Of a stretch of DNA of 23,388 nucleotides, positions 16,202-23,388 are shown piece by piece; position 1 is the first letter of the stretch; the number at the start of each line of letters is the position of its first letter. The translations under genes and the position numbers were made by a program. Origin of the DNA: CAVTWJ01 sp963849485 (lineage in GTDB: Bacteria > Oederibacteriota > Muellerivitia > Muellerivitales > Muellerivitaceae); assembly GCA_963849485.1 (NCBI GenBank), contig CAWKIF010000066.1, forward strand, positions 1 through 23,388, in the 5' to 3' direction. The notes under the pieces are model-generated. The model saw only the letters and a program-made list of their open reading frames with translations. It was not told where the DNA came from and did no database searches.

Positions 16202-17295
16202 GGCAAGGTCCTTAACCAGGTGGTTTCCAGCACCAAATCAAGTAGAAGCAAACCAAAAGCCGCCAGGAGAAACCACCAACCCAATTCCTCATACTGCCAG
16301 CTGGTGACGGTGGATACCTCCCGCTTTTGAAGCTGGGCGATGTCCTTTAGGACGTTTTGAAGGGCCTGGTTGTTTTGGGCAAAATAAACCTTCCCGCCCG
16401 TGATGCGGGCGATTTCCGTCAGCAGGACCTTGTCCACCCCTTCATCCTTGACCGGATTCCCGTAAGCGTCCGTGGGGGCGAAGGTGCGTCCCTGGTAAAA
16501 CAGGGTGGAGGAACCGTTGGATCCGACCCCGATGGCGTAGACTTTCACCCCCTTGGAGGCGCAGATCCGGGCCGCCGTCAGGGGATCCACGATCCCCGCG
16601 TTATTGCCGCCGTCCGTCAAAAGCAGGATGGCCTGGGTATCCTTGGCCGGGGGCGGGTCGCTCGGGGTAGGCTGGGCCAAAAGCTTGTCGATCAAGCCGG
16701 GCTTGCCCTTGCCCTCCAAATCGGCCTTTCCCGTGCCCTCCTGCATCCGGCCCAGGCTCGAGACCAGGGCGTCCCCGATGGCCGTTCCGTCCAGCTTCAC
16801 CGAGAAAACGTCCACGTTGGACAAGAGTTTCTTGACCACCTCGATATCCGTCGTCAAGGGGCATTGGGTGAAACTCACCCGGGCGAAGACCGTCAAGCCC
16901 ACCCGGACATCTTCAATCTTGTCGAGGAACTCGGCGAGGAGTTTCTTGGCGGCGCTGACCCGGTTGGGTTTCAGGTCGTCCGTCAGCATGGAGGTGGAAA
17001 CGTCGAAGGCCACGAAAAGGTCGGTCACCTGTTTTTTTTGCTCGACCTGTTTCTGGCCCGCCTGGGGTTGGGCGGCGGCAATAACGCAAAGGAGAAGAAC
17101 CAAGATTCGCAACAGCCAGGGGAGCCAGACCCCCGACCAGAAACCGGGGGCTTCCGCCACCAGCCGGGGGTTTCCCAGGTAGAGGGTGGAGGGTTTCAGC
17201 CGGGCGGATAGGAAGAAAAACAAGGGCACCAGCGGCAGGGCGAACGCCAGGGTGAGCCATTGGGGAGCGGCGAAGTGGAAGTTCTCCGGAAGCAT
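16198..17295 (-). CDS. batA: BatA-like vWA-domain membrane protein
   Basis: 365 residues, intact. N-terminal helices WLTLAFALPLVPLFFFL and LRILVLLLCVIAAA, a vWA domain with metal-site motif AFDVSTSMLTDD, Thr in LDGTAIGDAL and Asp in LLLTDGGNN, and a C-terminal anchor (WWFLLAAFGLLLLDLVLE). This topology, with the vWA domain between membrane helices, is the BatA/BatB layout of the aerotolerance-type locus, whose products are thought to form an envelope complex activated by MoxR. Its ATG overlaps the DUF58 stop (TGATG) and its stop overlaps batB, so the three genes are tightly coupled. The two vWA proteins are related but clearly diverged. Confidence 0.9.
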   Translation of the reverse strand: MLPENFHFAAPQWLTLAFALPLVPLFFFLSARLKPSTLYLGNPRLVAEAPGFWSGVWLPWLLRILVLLLCVIAAAQPQAGQKQVEQKKQVTDLFVAFDVSTSMLTDDLKPNRVSAAKKLLAEFLDKIEDVRVGLTVFARVSFTQCPLTTDIEVVKKLLSNVDVFSVKLDGTAIGDALVSSLGRMQEGTGKADLEGKGKPGLIDKLLAQPTPSDPPPAKDTQAILLLTDGGNNAGIVDPLTAARICASKGVKVYAIGVGSNGSSTLFYQGRTFAPTDAYGNPVKDEGVDKVLLTEIARITGGKVYFAQNNQALQNVLKDIAQLQKREVSTVTSWQYEELGWWFLLAAFGLLLLDLVLETTWLRTLP

Positions 17296-18176
17296 CAGCG
17301 CCTCCCCATCCGTTCCATGCGGGTCTTGAAGAAACCCTTCAGGGCGGTCACCACCCCGGCCCCGGCCGTCAAGTCGAGCCGGTCCACCCCCTGGGCGGTC
17401 AGGGCCCTCAACTGGCTTTCCCTGAACTGGTCGGCTTTCTGGTAGGCCTTCTGGGAGCCGGGCGAGAGGAAACCCACCCGTCCCGTTTCCGGGTCCCGGA
17501 CGGCCACGCGGGCGGGAAGCTTGAAGCCCGTCTCAACCGGGTCTTTCAACACCGCCGCCACCATGTCGTGCCGCTTGGCCAGGAAGCCGGCCTCCTCCAT
17601 CGGGAGGGGTTCAGTGAAATCGGAGATGAAGAACAGCACGCTGCGCCGGCGGACGACCTTGGTGAGCATTCGCAGGGCCGGCCGGTAAAGAGTCTTGCGC
17701 CCGACGGGCTTGAAGGAAAGAAGCGTCCGAAGCAATCCCAGGGTGGCGGCCTTCCCCCTTTTCGGGGGGGAGAAATATTCCACCCGGTCGCTGAAGACCA
17801 GCAGCCCCACACGGTCGTGGTGCTGGACCGCCGCGAAGGCCAGGAGCGCGCAGAGCCGGAGGGCGGTTTCCCTTTTGCTCATGGGGCCGGTGCCGTACCA
17901 AAGGGAGGCGGAGAGGTCCACCGTCAGGATGACCTGAAGTTCCCGTTCCTCGACGAAGGTCTTGACGTAGGGGGCGTTCAGCCGGGCGGTGACGTTCCAA
18001 TCGATGGAACGGTAGTCGTCCTCGGGGTAGTATTCCCGCACCTGGTGGAATTCCAGCCCCTGGCCCCGGAAGGTGCTTTTATAGGAACCCTTGAGGAGGG
18101 TGTCAACGGCCCCCCGGGTGACCAGTTCCAGGCGTTTGACTTCTTGGAGGATGGAGAGGGGATCGCTTTGGTTCAT
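17295..18176 (-). CDS. DUF58 domain-containing protein
   Basis: 293 residues, intact. It carries the DUF58 signature REYYPEDDYRSIDWNVTARL, preceded by KSTFRGQGLEFHQVR. Downstream is a vWA-like fold with VDLSASLWYG, a partial metal-site motif, and VLFFISDF. No membrane helices. DUF58 proteins accompany MoxR and Bat vWA proteins in most such loci, probably as soluble partners. ATG 18176 opens MNQSDPLSILQEVKRLEL, the common start of the family. It is the first of the tightly overlapping genes; a 54-nt gap separates it from the small membrane protein upstream. Confidence 0.92.
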   Translation of the reverse strand: MNQSDPLSILQEVKRLELVTRGAVDTLLKGSYKSTFRGQGLEFHQVREYYPEDDYRSIDWNVTARLNAPYVKTFVEERELQVILTVDLSASLWYGTGPMSKRETALRLCALLAFAAVQHHDRVGLLVFSDRVEYFSPPKRGKAATLGLLRTLLSFKPVGRKTLYRPALRMLTKVVRRRSVLFFISDFTEPLPMEEAGFLAKRHDMVAAVLKDPVETGFKLPARVAVRDPETGRVGFLSPGSQKAYQKADQFRESQLRALTAQGVDRLDLTAGAGVVTALKGFFKTRMERMGRR

Positions 18177-18230
18177 GGGAGTTTAGACGGTTTCCTGGCG
18201 GCTGGAGTTATGGCCCCAGCGGAGTGGGGA

Positions 18231-18575
18231 TCACTGTCCCGAAGTTCCGGTCCCTGGTCGGGAGGCCCATCCGGGCACAAACCTGAAAAGGATGAAATAA
18301 ACCAGGCCCAGGAGGACCGAGATGCAGAAATTGATGCCCAGGGCCTTCAAAGAATCGAGGCCGTAATAGTTCTCGATGGAGTTATAGACGTTCCAGAATC
18401 CCCAAACGGTCGCCCCCATCAGCATGACCAGGACCGCCCTGGCCCAATGGGCCCTTTTCCCATCGGTCGACTTTGAGGAGAATAAGAAACCATATACGAT
18501 CCCCCCCAGGGCGATCGCGATGGAAAGACCCAGGATGATCCATTCGGCTTGTTGTTCGGAAATGAGCTCTTTCAA
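18231..18575 (-). CDS. Small membrane protein with three predicted helices, unknown function
   Basis: 114 residues, not recognised. Three hydrophobic stretches: WIILGLSIAIALGGIVYGFLF (about 12-32), a weaker AVLVMLMGATVWGFW (about 47-61), and INFCISVLLGLVYFILF (about 81-97), with a short polar tail PGWASRPGTGTSGQ. The start resembles the N terminus of a membrane pyrophosphatase-like helix only superficially, and length excludes that. It lies between a 61-residue membrane protein and DUF58 in the same direction, so it may belong to the Bat-type envelope cluster. Confidence 0.6.
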   Translation of the reverse strand: MKELISEQQAEWIILGLSIAIALGGIVYGFLFSSKSTDGKRAHWARAVLVMLMGATVWGFWNVYNSIENYYGLDSLKALGINFCISVLLGLVYFILFRFVPGWASRPGTGTSGQ

Positions 18576-18598
18576 GGGTGACCTCTAAGGGCGGGATT

Positions 18599-18784
18599 TT
18601 AAGGCGCTGTGAAGAAGTTCGGGACGGCCCAAAGCAGGACGGAAAGGAACATCAGCAGGGTTCCCCCCAGCATGGCCAGGGCCCAATAGGTATCCTGGGG
18701 CTTGGGGGTGGAATCGGATTTCCATAACCCGAGGTTGAAGAGCACATATCCGGCGATGATACCGACGATCCATCCTGGCGCCAT
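18599..18784 (-). CDS. 61-residue membrane protein with two helices, unknown function
   Basis: Two hydrophobic segments, GWIVGIIAGYVLFNLGLW and ALAMLGGTLLMFLSVLLWAV, are joined by a polar loop (KSDSTPKPQDTY). ATG 18784 has a GGGAG Shine-Dalgarno, supporting expression. Gaps of 29 nt to fmdB upstream and 23 nt to the next gene indicate an operon. No family recognised. Confidence 0.55.
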   Translation of the reverse strand: MAPGWIVGIIAGYVLFNLGLWKSDSTPKPQDTYWALAMLGGTLLMFLSVLLWAVPNFFTAP

Positions 18785-18813
18785 GGTTCTACTCCCAAAT
18801 CAATATTCGAGTC

Positions 18814-19092
18814 TTAATTCTCCGACGGGGCGGCCCCGCAGGAACCCCCGCAACAGCTGTCGGCGGCGGGACAAGCCTCAGGCTTCGTCTCAGCGGCTGG
18901 GGCCGGGGCCGGGTGGTTTTTATAATCGTTCTGGTAAAAGCCGGAGCCCTTCAGGATAAAGCCCACATTGGCCGAGATCAGCCTTTCCACCTTGGAACCG
19001 CAAGTCGGACAAACCGCCAAGGCGTTGTCCTTGATCGATTGCCAAATCTCAAATTTCCCGCATTTTCCGCAGGCATAATCGTAATTCGGCAT
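18814..19092 (-). CDS. FmdB family zinc-ribbon protein
   Basis: 92 residues. MPNYDYACGKCGKFEIWQ, then CPTCGSKVERLI, gives the two CxxC knuckles of the FmdB/putative regulatory zinc ribbon, with the common middle segment GFILKGSGFYQNDY. The tail is Ala/Pro-rich and then Cys-rich (SCCGGSCG), a frequent ending in this family. It has AAGGGG before ATG 19092 and a near-consensus promoter, so it is the first gene of the long cluster. Function unknown; the family is often called regulatory without firm proof. Confidence 0.88.
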   Translation of the reverse strand: MPNYDYACGKCGKFEIWQSIKDNALAVCPTCGSKVERLISANVGFILKGSGFYQNDYKNHPAPAPAAETKPEACPAADSCCGGSCGAAPSEN

Positions 19093-19126
19093 TGGTTTTC
19101 CCCTTTTTTCACTGTACTGGACCTAA

Positions 19127-19155
19127 ATAATAGGGTTTGGACGGTGGAGTGTCAA
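19127..19155 (-). promoter_or_regulatory. Sigma70-type promoter for the fmdB/Bat cluster
   Basis: The minus strand has TTGACA (19155-19150), a 17-nt spacer, then TATTAT (19132-19127), about 35 nt upstream of the fmdB ATG. It is near consensus and correctly spaced. No clear terminator is seen between fmdB and the lipoprotein gene at 10602, so it could serve the whole cluster. Confidence 0.75.
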
Positions 19156-19183
19156 CGCCACCCTACCCCCGGCCGGGGGCATA

Positions 19184-19222
19184 AAAAAACCCCTACCGGC
19201 TTCGCCGGCAAGGGCTTTTTTA
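19184..19222 (-). terminator. Rho-independent terminator after the phosphoesterase gene
   Basis: A CCGGC-TTC-GCCGG hairpin is flanked by CCCCT/AAGGG and by A and T runs on opposite sides. It sits just past the phosphoesterase stop and upstream of the fmdB promoter. The symmetric A/T tracts would let it work in both directions. Confidence 0.8.
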
Positions 19223-19234
19223 AAAAAATAAAAC

Positions 19235-20203
19235 TTAGCGGAAGATCCCGTGGATGGGGTCCGCCGTGGCGGCATTGCGGAGGGGTTCCAGGAAATACAT
19301 GTCCTCGATCGTCCGAAGGACGTTGTAATGGTTGATATCCTGGTCGTACTGGCCTGTCTTCACGTGCGCCCCATAAAAGATGGTGGGAATGAGATTGGCC
19401 GTCGTGGCCGAATCATCCTCATCCCAAGTCACGATTAAAAGGCTGTTGTGATGCTTGGACCATTGGGCATAACCGTCCAGGTTTTGCTGGAGCCATTGGT
19501 CGCAGGCCGTATCCGGTCCGTCGTGTTCGTCATGCCATTGATCCGGCACAACGAAGGAAACCAGCGGCAAATCGTCCAAATGCCCCTGGGGAAACTCGGT
19601 AAAGGGTTTATTGACGAAGGGCGGGACCGTGCCCGCGATTTGAAAGAATACGTCCCCGTTGTGCTTCTCGCGGTAACCCGCCGAAGGGTCTCCCGTGGCC
19701 GCTTCCAAGGCCGGCGGGGTGTAAGTGCAGGTGGTGGAACCCTGCGCCGGAAGATCCTCGGAGTAATAGGCGAACCTCATCCCCCGTTCCAGCATCTGGG
19801 TTGCCAGGCATCTTCCGGTTACAGTATTGCTGCACGAATCATCCGCATAGCCGAAGGTGGAGCCTGAAATCAGCGCAAGATAGTTGGGTTCGCTGGGATG
19901 GGTGACACCATGGGAATTGGTCATCAAGGCCCCGGTGTTGGCCAACCCGTTAATATAGGGCATATTGGGGTCGCCGATGACCTGGCCTTCCTCGTGATTC
20001 TCCTCGATGACAATGACGACATGGTCGTACCGGACCCCGTCGCCGAAATCCTTCCCGTTCTTAGACGCGTCCGCGGACGCGGAGGATGCGACGACCGCCT
20101 GGGCATTGGCGTTGGTGGAACCGCCCGTGGTGGGTGTGGAACTGGAGTTACAACCGACGATCGTCAGCGCTAAACCGGCAACCAGCCAAAAATATTTTCT
20201 CAT
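19235..20203 (-). CDS. Secreted phosphoesterase family lipoprotein (acid phosphatase / phospholipase C-like)
   Basis: About 322 residues from ATG 20203, chosen because GGGGAGG lies 8 nt upstream and it yields a lipoprotein signal (MRKYFWLVAGLALTIVGCNS). The frame is open further upstream, but without signal-like sequence. After a Ser/Thr/Ala-rich spacer comes the PF04185-type domain: HVVIVIEENHEEGQVIG, MPYINGLANTGALMTNS, THPSEPNYLALISGSTFG, VSFVVPDQWHDEHDGPD and LLIVTWDEDD, the metal and nucleophile motifs of the acid-phosphatase branch. The short C-terminal end NHYNVLRTIEDMYFLEPL is also typical. Likely hydrolyses phosphomonoesters or phospholipids on the outer side of the inner membrane or at the surface. 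Own terminator; stands alone. Confidence 0.85.
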   Translation of the reverse strand: MRKYFWLVAGLALTIVGCNSSSTPTTGGSTNANAQAVVASSASADASKNGKDFGDGVRYDHVVIVIEENHEEGQVIGDPNMPYINGLANTGALMTNSHGVTHPSEPNYLALISGSTFGYADDSCSNTVTGRCLATQMLERGMRFAYYSEDLPAQGSTTCTYTPPALEAATGDPSAGYREKHNGDVFFQIAGTVPPFVNKPFTEFPQGHLDDLPLVSFVVPDQWHDEHDGPDTACDQWLQQNLDGYAQWSKHHNSLLIVTWDEDDSATTANLIPTIFYGAHVKTGQYDQDINHYNVLRTIEDMYFLEPLRNAATADPIHGIFR

Positions 20204-20509
20204 CTTCACGACCTCCCCATTTGATTGAACTGCGGGGGAATTGTGACCGAATAAAAGCAGGTGCCGGTAAACAACCCGTTTGGCGCGTGTAACATCCGCC
20301 CACACGTTTAACACGAGAAATTCTTTCATGCCGTTTGAACGTTTGCACCGGTGAAAATAACGGGCCGTGATCGTTTTTTTTACACTCCGGTGATCTCTCC
20401 GCCTGAAAACGGTTTGAACCAAAAATAAAAAAGCCCCCGGCGTTTCCGCCGGAGGCTTTTTTGCTTTTCTCTTTGCTGCCAGCCGCGAACTGCCAGCTGT
20501 GGACTGGTG
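20204..20509. other. Intergenic region between groEL and the phosphoesterase gene
   Basis: Contains the groEL terminator at its right end and the leader of the phosphoesterase gene. The reading frame stays open through much of it without a start that I trust. I find no convincing sigma70 promoter, RNA gene or repeat here, although a promoter for the phosphoesterase gene is expected. Confidence 0.5.
20429..20464 (-). terminator. Rho-independent terminator after groEL
   Basis: A GC-rich hairpin CCGGCG-TTTC-CGCCGG with AAAAAAGCC on one side and GGCTTTTTT on the other, about 45 nt past the groEL stop. Reads as a terminator in both directions. Confidence 0.85.
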
Positions 20510-22156
<1,647 letters not shown>

Positions 22157-22215
22157 GTCTCTTGCTCCTTATTGAATTAAAATGATGGGTAAATGGGTGA
22201 TGGTTTGCGGTTGAA

Positions 22216-22506
22216 TCAGCCTTCCACGATCCCGATGACGCCTTCTTCCTTCAGGACCACGTACTCTTTGCCGTCGATCTTGAGGTCTTCCCCGCCGTAC
22301 TTCTCGAAGAGGACGACGTCCCCTTCCTTCACGGTCAAGGGAATCACTTCCCCCTTCTCGTTCACCCGGCCCTTTCCAACGGAAATGACCTTGCCCCTCT
22401 GCTGCTTCTCGCGGGCCGCGTCGGGAATGATGATCCCGGTCTTGGTCTTCTCTTCCTCTTCCACGCGTTCTACCATGATGCGGTCGTACAAAGGACGAAA
22501 TTTCAT
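22216..22506 (-). CDS. groES: Co-chaperonin GroES (10 kDa)
   Basis: 96 residues, normal length. Start chosen at ATG 22506 (MKFRPLYDRIMVERVEEEEK), with AGGA upstream; an in-frame start 39 nt earlier would add unrelated residues. Motifs: KTKTGIIIPDAAREKQQRGK (the mobile loop), GKVISVGKG, KEGDVVLFEKYGGEDLKIDG and the closing IVEG. GroES caps the GroEL chamber. It precedes groEL by a 59-nt gap and is expected to be under HrcA control through the CIRCE site. Confidence 0.95.
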   Translation of the reverse strand: MKFRPLYDRIMVERVEEEEKTKTGIIIPDAAREKQQRGKVISVGKGRVNEKGEVIPLTVKEGDVVLFEKYGGEDLKIDGKEYVVLKEEGVIGIVEG

Positions 22507-22593
22507 CAACCAACATCCTGTGATTTGAGTCCCCGGGCCCTTCAAAAGGCCCTAGGGAAATGAATAGGATTTATTGACTACAGAAAAAACTGG

Positions 22594-22620
22594 TTAGCAC
22601 TCAAGACAGGCGAGTGCCAA
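22594..22620. promoter_or_regulatory. CIRCE operator (HrcA-binding inverted repeat)
   Basis: TTAGCACTC, nine bases, GAGTGCCAA: left arm perfect, right arm one base off the consensus GAGTGCTAA. It lies just downstream of the groES -10 box, so it overlaps the start of the transcript, the typical place for HrcA repression. hrcA is not in the window. Confidence 0.93.
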
Positions 22621-22629
22621 TGCGGCGTT

Positions 22630-22658
22630 AATATAGGCATACTCAACAGGGACGTCAA
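22630..22658 (-). promoter_or_regulatory. Sigma70-type promoter of groES-groEL
   Basis: The minus strand has TTGACG (22658-22653), 17 nt, then TATATT (22635-22630). The CIRCE element begins about 10 nt downstream. Confidence 0.8.
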
Positions 22659-22682
22659 GGGCGGGAAAGGGGTTGGAGGGCT

Positions 22683-23388
22683 TTAAAAAGAGCTCCCTGT
22701 ATCAAGGAAAGTCCCGGGGGGGGTGAAAAACTGCACATAGATTTCAGGCCGCAGGAAGAAGCGCCTTTGGAGGACCTGTTTAAGCTTGGGGATATGCTTG
22801 AGGGCCTCTTTCCGGCCCTTTTCGATGAGGATTTTCCCCTTGTCGAAGTTGAAAAGGTCGAATTTCCGCAGGTCCGGCTCGATGATCACGTCCGCCGCTT
22901 CCCGCCAGGAGGTTTCCTCCACCACGAAGAAATACCAGACCCGCATGAGGATCTGGAACACGTTGCTGGCGTGGGGAAAGACCTGCGCGTGGCCGAAGAC
23001 GTTGCCGGCGATGACCACGTCCGCCCCCAGGCTCTTCAAGGCCTGGACCGGCACGTTTTCCGCCATGCCGCCGTCCACCAGTTGGCGGCCCTCCATCTCC
23101 ACCGGCGTGTAGATGCCGGGGATGGAGCAGGAGGCCCGGACGGCCTTGTCCAGCGGTCCCTGGGTGAAGATCACCTCTTCCCCGGAGCAGATGTCGGTGG
23201 CCACCACCGCCAGGGGTTTCTTGAGTTCCTCGAAGGTGGCGACCCTGAAATACTTTCGGATGTAACCCTCGATGGGCCCGGAAGAAACCAGCCCCATGCG
23301 GGACATCTTAAAGGAAAACGGTTCCCCCCAGTGGGTATGGATCCCGATTTCCTCGATGCGCTTCACGGGAAGGCCGGAAGCGGATTGC
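22683..23388 (-). CDS. Patatin-like phospholipase, C-terminal part (5' end outside window)
   Basis: The frame is open to the right edge; the catalytic GxSxG nucleophile lies outside. Visible are KPLAVVATDICSGEEVIF, VRASCSIPGIYTPVEMEGR, then LVDGGMAENVPVQAL, whose DGG supplies the catalytic Asp of bacterial patatins (RssA/YchK-type). The C-terminal part (about residues 150-230 here) is basic and helical, with DVIIEPDLRKFDLFNFDKGK, typical of the family. Likely an acyl hydrolase on lipids. It ends 25 nt upstream of the groES promoter with no evident terminator. Confidence 0.88.
   Translation of the reverse strand, partial: QSASGLPVKRIEEIGIHTHWGEPFSFKMSRMGLVSSGPIEGYIRKYFRVATFEELKKPLAVVATDICSGEEVIFTQGPLDKAVRASCSIPGIYTPVEMEGRQLVDGGMAENVPVQALKSLGADVVIAGNVFGHAQVFPHASNVFQILMRVWYFFVVEETSWREAADVIIEPDLRKFDLFNFDKGKILIEKGRKEALKHIPKLKQVLQRRFFLRPEIYVQFFTPPGTFLDTGSSF

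Overview
The window is a moderately GC-rich stretch of a Gram-negative-type bacterium. Every gene I can support lies on the minus strand, so transcription runs from high to low coordinates. Diderm features are Sec signal peptides, a PorV-like outer-membrane protein, lipoproteins and FlgD/T9SS-like C-terminal beta domains on exported proteins. Long Thr/Pro stalks combined with such a C-terminal domain are common in uncultured lineages of the FCB / Elusimicrobiota / FCPU426 kind. That placement is an inference from protein style only; there is no rRNA or marker phylogeny in the window.

Layout in transcription order: (1) 23388-22683, the C-terminal part of a patatin-like phospholipase. (2) 22658-20429, a heat-shock unit: sigma70-type promoter, CIRCE operator, groES, groEL and terminator; groEL carries an in-frame amber codon. 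(3) 20203-19184, a secreted phosphoesterase lipoprotein with its own terminator. (4) 19155-10602, a long collinear cluster behind a near-consensus promoter: FmdB-type zinc ribbon, two small membrane proteins, DUF58 protein, BatA, BatB, a TPR protein, BatD, a GxxExxY protein, MoxR ATPase and a lipoprotein. This is the MoxR/Bat aerotolerance-type locus, with MoxR near the end instead of at the head. The GxxExxY gene sits between batD and moxR inside a 19-bp inverted repeat and looks inserted. (5) 10384-5537, a giant exported protein with DUF11-like, lectin-like and kelch domains, a roughly 300-residue Thr-alternating stalk and an FlgD-like C-terminal domain. (6) 5483 to the left edge, a housekeeping operon yicC-gmk-rpoZ-coaBC followed by a subtilisin-like protease and a PorV-like protein.

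The first ~4.4 kb, and to a lesser degree 13.2-15.5 kb, contain many one-base frameshifts, several of them at homopolymer runs. Read across frames, the products carry all their expected motifs, so most breaks are probably sequence errors rather than gene death. The giant gene, moxR, batA and the DUF58 gene are uninterrupted. The most interesting items are the inverted-repeat-bounded GxxExxY cassette, the coupled subtilase/PorV pair, the in-frame YicC-Gmk junction, the amber codon in groEL, the giant stalked kelch protein and the unusual Bat locus order.
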